From Adenophora triphylla var. japonica (Eukaryota > Streptophyta > Magnoliopsida > Asterales > Campanulaceae): a stretch of 64,000 nucleotides of DNA. The notes under the pieces are model-generated. The model was not told where the DNA came from, did not search any database, and saw nothing but the letters and a program-made list of their open reading frames with translations. Numbering within the stretch: position 1 is the stretch's first letter; each line of letters starts with the position of its first letter. The position numbers were made by a program, and so were the translations under genes. Positions 56,687 to 64,000 of the stretch are shown here, piece after piece. Location: positions 62,001-126,000 of the forward strand of contig JAFEMH010000732.1 of NCBI GenBank assembly GCA_022495995.1, read 5' to 3'.

Positions 56687-59600
56687 TTTTTATTTTTTTA
56701 TTTTTTCAAGGAAACCAGGACGGCACCTGGGAGGATTTTATTAAAATCAAAAATTGAATACAAGAGTGGGACAACCAATCACTTCTACCTACGAGTGAGA
56801 TGGAGCCGGACCTCAATACTAACTATTACAAGGTAGTAGCCTAACCATCTAGGCCTATCTCTATTACTATCTTCTCTATTTTTATGAATTAATATGTCCT
56901 TGGCCAAAGCAGTTTCAATAGCCTTCAAAACATCAGCTAGCATAAACCTCTTTTGGCCAAAATTATTCAAAACTGTATTCCTTCCCACTGCCTTCCAAAC
57001 CGCAGCTAAATCAATTGACTTCAAATCCGCCAACTATATATAAACCACATCTGTCTATCTATATCTACAACCGCAGTTATATACCAAGCTATATCCAACC
57101 GCATCTGACCATCCTCAAGCAAAACCATAACAAACCGCATCAAACCAACTATCTTCCACATAACAATTACCAAACCAAAACTGCAATCACAACCACCCGC
57201 ATGCAAAACCGCATCAGGTCTAACCGCAGTCAATTTCGCAGCCCCATCAATTTTATTCAAAACCGCATCCAAGCTATTAACATTCAGAACCGCATCCAAG
57301 CCAACTTTATTCAAAACTGCAGCCATGCTAACCGCATTCCAAACCATATTCACACCAACCATAACCAAAACCACATTTACATCAGATTTGCAATACCATT
57401 TGGCCAAGGAAATCCAACCAAAATAATATTTAGAGCAACAACAACCAAAATAACAACCCAAAACAGCCAGCAGCCAACTCAGATAATGCATTTTGCACAT
57501 GACTTGCCACAAACACCAGAAATCCAGAGCAAACCAATTATCCCCAAGCTGCTCTAAGGAAGCAACACTATTTAAATTCCAAAGATTTATGAAATCAGCC
57601 GCTGATGATACGAAATACGGTGATGATGCATCAACACGAAACAAAGCTGACAACCTGGAAGCCTGAAATTGAGCTATAGCAACCTCCAAAACACTACTAT
57701 ACTCTTTTAAACAAACATTCAAACAACCAAGCATATACCAACAACCTCCCATAGAAAAATTCATGATAGGCAGACCCAGCAGATACCAAAAATGAATCAA
57801 AGGAACAAAAAAATCACCCTTGATTCCTCTTACTTCCTGCTCTTGTTCTATTATATTCATTCCCTTTCTTTTTTCTATTGTTCTTCCCCTTATATAATTG
57901 ATATTCATCTTCATCATTTCCTTTTGATCCTTCAATAGACTTGTTCTCTACTTCCTTCTCATTGCTTTTTTCTTCTATTTCCTTTCCATCAGTTGGGCTA
58001 TCCAAAAACTTGTTAGAAGGGCAAGAATCCTCCATATTTAAAGTACAAGGCCCAAGACATTCAAGTTCCTCCTTATTCTGTTTTCCAGCACTAGTTTCAG
58101 CTTCCAATAAGCTGTTGTACCTTATTTCTTCTTCACTAAAGCCTATTGAATCCTTTTCATTTAGGATCCTATGTTGTTCTTCAGTGGTAGGCTTCAAAAT
58201 CTGATTTTCAATAACCTCATCAAGTTTCTTTGCTTCACTGCCTTGCTCAGAACATTGCTTTTCCTTTTCTTTTTGTCTTGAATCAATCTCCTTCACAATA
58301 TCAGCAATAGCATAAACAACTTCAGTTTGCTTCTCTGCACCTTCACTGCCAATCCCCATCTGTTCAACATGCCTTAAGTTTCCAGCTTCTGTCTTATTTT
58401 CATCATTCTTTCCAACAACATTTATCACTTCAACAGTAATTCCATCATCATGGACAAACTTCCCTGCCAATTTATTACTTCCTTTCTCCCCTTTTTCTGA
58501 TTTTCTTCTCGTTTCTTCCACATGCATTTGTTCATCTGTAAGAATTTCCCCTACACCATTATCTAACTCAATTGGTATTTGATTACTCAGCTTGTTTCCA
58601 TTATCTTCCATTCTTTCATTGCTTGTTGATGTTTCTTTCTTTCCATTTCTCTTCTCCTGCACCTCCATCTGTTTCCTTTCTCTACTTGGTTGATTTTTCC
58701 AATTTGATTTTCTGCAAATACCCACAGAGTGCCCAAGAAGACCACAGCCTGAACAATAAGCTATATTCCCCTCATATTGCACTTTTTGCCAAAATCCATT
58801 TTCTTTGGACTCACCTATCCACACTTCAGTTTCAAGAGGTTTTGATACATCTATTTCCACACACATCCTAGCATATAGTTGATTGGTCAGCCCCAAAGTT
58901 CTATCATCCACTCTCAAGAACCTCCCAAGTTCATTTCCTATGCATTCAAGTAAAGCTCCATTGTAAAATGCCCAAGGAATACCAGGTAGCCTAATCCAAA
59001 CTGCCACAACTGGATTTTCTTCTTTCAAATTAAACTCAGGAGTCCATCTAAAGGCCCTGTACATGCACTTGTTGATAATATGTGATTCCTTGGACAGAGC
59101 TAATCTTAAGTCATCCTCATTTCCTATGTACACTCCCACATGACGAGGATCAATTAAACTGACAACAAAATCACCATGTAATTTCCAATTTTGTTTAATA
59201 TGCTCCTGAATTTGAAGGATAGTGGGCCTACCTGATGAGAATTTCAAAACCATAGAATGCCTCAGCTTGCTGTTTGCCGCCATTAACTCCAGATTTGAGA
59301 AAATGATTGCTGGCTTGTTCTCAACTTTCATCCTCCTCCTAGGAGGTAATCTCTCATATCCTAAGACTCCTTCCACGCCATTGAATGAAGATATTGAGCC
59401 TTGAACAGCACGGGCATATGAATGTGCCGAAGCTTGACTTGGTCCAAATTGATTTCCAAAATTTGTAAATTGATTCGATTCACTTGGAGAAGATGTAGAG
59501 TTGACATTCGCGAGCAAAACCTCATCATTTTTATCTGTTGATTTGGTCTTCACCGGCGGGAAATTGACGGCGGCGAATTTCGGCCTCGCTAATTGCGGAT

Positions 59601-59795
59601 GAGTCGAATTCTCAGTTTGCGATGAAATAATCGTTGATTCCTTCGGTAGATGAATGGAGTGAAGATTGGGGAAGCTTCCTTGGTTGCTAATATCCGGTGG
59701 CTTTGCCATCTCCGGCGAATTTGGCCGGAAAGACAGAACACGCACTAATCGCCCCTTAGAATCGCCCATAGTACGGAGAGCAAACAGACGCGTCC
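56687..59795 (-). mobile_element. ORF1-only LINE in telomere-like repeats (copy 2)
   Basis: Counterpart of 21901-25017, with GGATTTAGGG at 56677-56686 and 59796-59805. The poly-A (poly-T on plus) tract is interrupted. The 1.1 kb after ORF1 has no endonuclease or RT motif. It includes short TGGATGCGGTT-type repeats and a patch (57600-57660) where CTG/CAG of copy 1 reads as CG. Confidence 0.8.
57814..59769 (-). CDS. LINE ORF1, 651 aa, DUF4283 and CCHC zinc knuckle (copy 2)
   Basis: An uninterrupted frame starts 26 bases inside the element (MGDSKGRLVRVLSF). Residues about 150-300 form the DUF4283-like nucleic-acid-binding region (KPAIIFSNLELM, SLIDPRHVGVYIGNEDD, ENPVVAVWIRLPGIPWAFYN). Residues about 338-352 are the CCHC knuckle CSGCGLLGHSVGIC. 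The remaining 300 residues are rich in Lys, Glu and Asn, ending KRNQG. This is the domain order of plant L1-type ORF1 proteins, which coat LINE RNA. Right after the knuckle the frame differs from copy 1 (RKSNWKNQPS here, EKIKLEKSTK there), so one of the two has an indel. Confidence in family is high; function in trans is inferred. Confidence 0.85.
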   Translation of the reverse strand: MGDSKGRLVRVLSFRPNSPEMAKPPDISNQGSFPNLHSIHLPKESTIISSQTENSTHPQLARPKFAAVNFPPVKTKSTDKNDEVLLANVNSTSSPSESNQFTNFGNQFGPSQASAHSYARAVQGSISSFNGVEGVLGYERLPPRRRMKVENKPAIIFSNLELMAANSKLRHSMVLKFSSGRPTILQIQEHIKQNWKLHGDFVVSLIDPRHVGVYIGNEDDLRLALSKESHIINKCMYRAFRWTPEFNLKEENPVVAVWIRLPGIPWAFYNGALLECIGNELGRFLRVDDRTLGLTNQLYARMCVEIDVSKPLETEVWIGESKENGFWQKVQYEGNIAYCSGCGLLGHSVGICRKSNWKNQPSRERKQMEVQEKRNGKKETSTSNERMEDNGNKLSNQIPIELDNGVGEILTDEQMHVEETRRKSEKGEKGSNKLAGKFVHDDGITVEVINVVGKNDENKTEAGNLRHVEQMGIGSEGAEKQTEVVYAIADIVKEIDSRQKEKEKQCSEQGSEAKKLDEVIENQILKPTTEEQHRILNEKDSIGFSEEEIRYNSLLEAETSAGKQNKEELECLGPCTLNMEDSCPSNKFLDSPTDGKEIEEKSNEKEVENKSIEGSKGNDEDEYQLYKGKNNRKKKGNEYNRTRAGSKRNQG

Positions 59796-61005
59796 GGATT
59801 TAGGGTATAGGGTATAGGATTTAGGGTATAGGGTTTAGGGTTTAGGGCTTATAGTTTAGGGTTTAGGGTTTAAGGTTTAGGGTTTAGGGTTTAGGGTTTA
59901 GGGTATATGGTATAGGAATTAGGTTATAGAGTATAGGATTTAGGGTATAGGGTATAGGATTTAGGGGTTAGGGTATAGGGTATAATGTATAAGGGTTAGG
60001 GTATAGGGTTTAGGGTTTAGGGCTTATAGTTTAGGGTTTAGGGTTTAAGGTTTAGGGTTTAGAGTATAGGGTATAGGAATTAGGGTATAGGGTATAGGAT
60101 TTAGGTGTTAGGGTATAGGGTATAATGTATAAGGGTTAGGGTATAGGGTTTAGGGTTTAGGGTATAGGGTATAGGATTTAGGGTATAGGGTATAGGATTT
60201 AGGGTATAGGGTATAATGAATAAGGGTTAGGGTATAGGGTATAGGGTTTAGGGTATAGGGTTTAGGGTATAGGGTATAGGATTTAGGGGTTAGGGTAGAG
60301 GGTATTATGTATAAGGGTTAGGGTATAAGGTATAGGGTATTTGGTTTAGGGTTTAGGGTATAGGGTATAGGATTTAGGGTATAGGGTATAGGATTTAGGG
60401 GTTAGGGTATAGGGTATAATATATAAGGGTTAGGGTATAGGGTATAGGGTTTAGGGTTTAGGGTTTAGGGTATAGGGTATAGGATTTAGGGTATAGGGTA
60501 TAGGATTTAGGGTATAGGGTATAGGGTATAGGGTATAATGTATAAGGGTTAGGGTATAGGGTATAGGTTTTAGGGTTTAGGGTATAGGGTATAGGATTTA
60601 GGGTATATGGTACACCCTAAACCCTAAACTATAGCCTAAACCCTAAACCCTAAACCTTAAACCCTAAACTATAAGCCCTAAACCCTACACCCTAACCCCT
60701 AAACCCTAAACCCTAAACCCTAAACCTTATATCCTAAACCTTAAACCCTAAACCGTAAACCCTATACCGTAAACCCTAAACCCTTAACTCTGAGCCCTAA
60801 ACCCTAAATCTTAGGGTTTAGGGGTTAGGGGTTTAGGGGTTAAGGTTTAGGGTATACGGTTTAGGGTTTAGGGTATAAGGTATATAATGTGTAGGTATAC
60901 GAGTTAGGGTTTAGGGTATAGAGTTTAGGGTATAAGGAATAAGGTATAGGTACATGACTTAGGGTTTAGGGTATAGGGTATAAGGTATATGTATACGACT
61001 TAGGT
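59796..61005 (+). repeat. Telomere-like array with internal inversion (copy 2)
   Basis: Counterpart of 25018-26217 with the same orientation flips near 60610 and 60810. Unit counts and some units differ, as expected for 7-mer arrays. Confidence 0.92.
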
Positions 61006-61176
61006 ATATTAATATTTCTTAGAAGTTTAAATTATTAAATTATTATTAATAAATTTAAATTAATTAAATTAATGAGTATTATTATTAATTAATAACATTA
61101 TTATTTTTGATATTATATATTATTACTAGTTATTATTAATATTATTATTAATTATATAATAATAATTACTAATATA

Positions 61177-63565
61177 TCTATAGTATGAATAAGACCCCTC
61201 ATTTGAACAGTAGAGTGAACAGTTGCATGGCCGGAAATTCCCATTTTGCCCTCACTTTTTAGTCTCTTTCCCATTTTGCCCCTTTTTTTTTTTCAAAATA
61301 ATCTTTCCCTGTTTAATCTTTCCCTCCTAGAATTTGAATTTGCCAAAACAGATCCACACCCCCTTCTCTTTTATATACTCCACCACTGTTTAATGTCTCT
61401 GTTTAATTTGAAATTTAAGCTCTAAAAACGTTACAGATTACAAAAATCCAAATTTCAAACTTCAAAAAGGTATTTACTTTCTCATTTACTCCTTTGTTTA
61501 ATTTCTTCCTCATTGTTTAATTGTTTAATTTCTCCACTTCCATCTGTTTAATTTCTCTGTTAAACCAAAACAACAACAACAACGGGAACAATGAACCAAC
61601 CTTATACACAGTTAAAGAACCAACAATCCAACCTTCAATCAAAAATTACCTTCAACTGGAACAATGAACCAACAATCCAACCTTCAATCCAAACTAAGTA
61701 ATTTATGTCCTTTAATTAAAAAAAAAAACCGTTGGAACAATGAACCATGAACAAAAATTCAGATCAACCTTCAATCCAAAACAACAACAATGAACCAACA
61801 ACGACAACTGGTTGCTCCGGAGGGAAATTACCTTCAATCCAAAACAACAACAACAACTGGAACAATGATAAAGATGAACAAACCTTGAATCCGGATTGAG
61901 GGCGAATTGCGGCCGGATTTGAGGCGGATCCCAGACGAATTGCGGACGGTTTGCGTGATTCAGGGCTTCGTCTCCAAAAATACCAAATTGATTGCTCCGG
62001 AAGGAATTTTTGGTGGGTAGTTGCCTTCCTCCATTGATTAGAGCCGATGATTATGGGAGGGGTGGGGTAGCCACGTTGTAACGCCGATCGATTGGACGGA
62101 ATAGATGGTGGGAGGATTTAACGGGGAGGGAAGGGAAGGGGAGGAGGTCGCCTGATTGTGGGAGGGGTGGGGTAGCCACGGTGGTGAGGCTGGACGGGAT
62201 GAAGGGAAGGGGAGTCGGTGGCGGTGGTTTCTTTGATTATGGTTCCCTTCCCGTGCCTGTGTGAGTGAGAGAGAGAGATAGAGATAGAGTCAGAGAGAGA
62301 GTGAGAGAGAGAGAGTTTTTTTTTTTTTCAAAGTAAATATTTTAATTTTAGATGAGATAGTTTTTTTTTATTTGAATGTAAAATTAGATAGATTTTTAAT
62401 TATTATTATTTAAATATTGTGTTTAATTTTATGTTGTGTTTAATTTTATAGGTTTGAAAAAAATGAACAATCAAGGAACATTGAATATTTATGGATATGG
62501 TGATTCGGCTCTAAATGAAACAGTAAGTTAATATTTTACTAATTACTATTTTATATGTGATATGTGATATGTGATTGTGATAATAATGTGATTTTTAGAT
62601 TGACATTTTGCGAAGAAACAATGTCTCGATTGTCATGCGAGAACCTTTTGAACACGATGAAATGATAAGGGTAAATATTTGATGTTAAATTAAGTTTTTA
62701 TTTCTTTTTTTTTTGTATTTACATTAATTAACGAATATATATAGATTTTTTGACTATTAGGACCAAAATCGACTAACCAATCTACCGACAGTTGCATTGC
62801 CCCCACTGGTATTTAATTCATTTCAGTTTAAATATTTAGTATTGTTTATTTATAATTTCAGATTAAATATTTATTATTGTTTATTTATAATTTGATGCAT
62901 GTAATTTAAATGCATGTAATTTAAATGCATGTAATTTAATTTTATTATAATTCTGTCAATAATTATTTTGTCTTTTCTTTGCCTTAATGTTTTTGAAGCT
63001 TCCTATAGTGCCTATAATTTTTTTCCACTTAAACGAACTACCTCCTCCAAATAAATATATAATAATTTTATTAAACATATAATAAATATAAATATAATAA
63101 ATAATGTGATTTTTAGGTTAATAATAAATATAATAAATAATGTGATTTGTAGTCATGGGATGAGTGCGTGAAAGAATATAGACGCTTGCACAAACCTACG
63201 ACAATGACTTGGAATGGGCATAATAAGGTAATTATTATTATTTTTAATTATTATATTGTTAATTTAATAAAAATATATTGATTTCATTTTTTATTTATTT
63301 CAGGTGCTTTTACGTAAACGTACCTGGCCAATGTCTCTTTCGATTGAGACAACATCTTTACTTCAACTGGTTAAAAATCTATATGTTAATTAGATGTTAC
63401 TTTATGTCTTATCTTTTTGTAAACAAGGGCTTAATATTTATGTTCATAAAAATCTATATGTTAATTAGATGATAATTTATGTCTTATCTTTTTGTAAACA
63501 AGGGCATAATGTTTATGTTAATTAAAAAAAAGACCCGTGTCCTCGGACACGGACATATGTACTAG
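61177..63565 (+). mobile_element. Non-autonomous Helitron with gene cargo (copy 2)
   Basis: Counterpart of 26392-28783. Its 3' hairpin has a longer perfect stem (CCGTGTCC/GGACACGG, 63535-63552) than copy 1 and is probably closer to the original terminus. It ends ATGTACTAG before T. Confidence 0.85.
62463..63393 (+). CDS. Five-exon gene model in the Helitron, 114 aa (copy 2)
   Basis: Exons 62463-62522, 62599-62670, 62761-62808, 63153-63227 and 63304-63393 match copy 1 in length, phase and splice sites. One replacement was noticed (Asn for Ser in exon 1), while the introns differ by several indels. No family recognised. Confidence 0.55.
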
Positions 63566-64000
63566 TTCAATTATATAATTGAATAATTAACAATAACATC
63601 ATTATTAGTCTTATTATTAAGTATTATTACTAATTACTATTTTCTTTAAAGATTAAATTATTGTTATTGTTAATAAGTATTTTTTTATAATTTATTATTA
63701 TCAATTATTACTTAGGTATATTAATATTTTTTAGAAGTTTAAATTATTAAATTATTATTAATAAATTTAAAATAATTAAATTAATGAATATTATTATTAA
63801 TTAATAACATTATTATTTTTGATGTTATGTATTATTACTAGTTATTATTAATATTATTATTAATTATATAATAATAATTATTAATATATTCAATTATATA
63901 ATTGAATAATTAACAATAAAATCATTATTAGTCTTATTATTAAGTATTATTACTAATTATATGATAATGTAATTATTCTTGATATTAGGCATATTACTAT

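Larger units (their letters stand above)
41634..64000 (+). repeat. Segmental duplication, copy 2
   Basis: Direct near-identical copy of 1-29216 without the Copia element. It carries the same foldback MITE, Stowaway-like MITE, both solo LTRs, LINE scrap, 1.4-kb LTR element, telomere-like arrays, CACTA-type arrays, ORF1-only LINE and Helitron, each at the homologous junction. The match still holds at the last base, so the duplication continues beyond the window. It may be a true tandem duplication or a retained second haplotype in the assembly. Confidence 0.95.

Overview
The window looks like nuclear DNA from a plant, most likely a eudicot. It is AT-rich and has degenerate plant telomere motifs (TTTAGGG), GT..AG introns, CT-rich leaders, and plant families of transposable elements: Copia, Tat-type Ty3/Gypsy, L1-type LINE, CACTA, Helitron, Stowaway-like and 9-bp-TSD foldback elements. 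I see no bacterial, organellar, rRNA or tRNA genes, and no intact housekeeping gene. The species cannot be named from this sequence.

The dominant structure is a direct segmental duplication. Copy 1 is 1-29216 and copy 2 is 41634-64000, and it probably continues past both window edges. The copies agree almost base for base and share nearly every insertion. The exception is a 6.9-kb Copia element at 12064-18961, present only in copy 1; copy 2 keeps the empty site at 53687-53691.

Order within each copy (copy 1 coordinates): a foldback MITE of dense palindromes (200-725); a Stowaway-like MITE (1777-2038); a 1.4-kb solo LTR (2510-3940); a LINE ORF2 scrap (5301-5828); a solo LTR with TA..CA ends (7174-8289); a decayed coding segment (8506-8844); a 1.4-kb LTR element carrying one 237-codon ORF (9992-11405); [Copia in copy 1 only]; telomere-like 7-mer arrays broken up by CACTA-type palindromic arrays, a ~165-bp tandem repeat and an ORF1-only LINE (19346-26217); and a Helitron carrying a five-exon, all-phase-0 gene model (26392-28783).

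The segment between the copies (29217-41633) holds a promoter/leader-like gene fragment cut by an LTR, and a 5'-truncated Tat-type Gypsy element. That element has RT, RNase H and integrase on the minus strand and an opposite-strand, intron-containing accessory ORF. The segment also holds an older diverged paralog (block C, about 37870-40365) of the duplicated unit. Block C lacks the foldback MITE and the 1.4-kb solo LTR, so it acts as an in-window empty-site reference.

The copies also differ in short patches where CTG/CAG triplets in one copy are replaced by CG, CCG, CTCG or CGAG strings in the other. These patches break the LINE ORF1 in copy 1 while copy 2 keeps a 651-codon ORF. I interpret them as possible base-calling errors at methylated CHG sites, so some apparent pseudogenization may not be real. 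All comparisons were made by eye.
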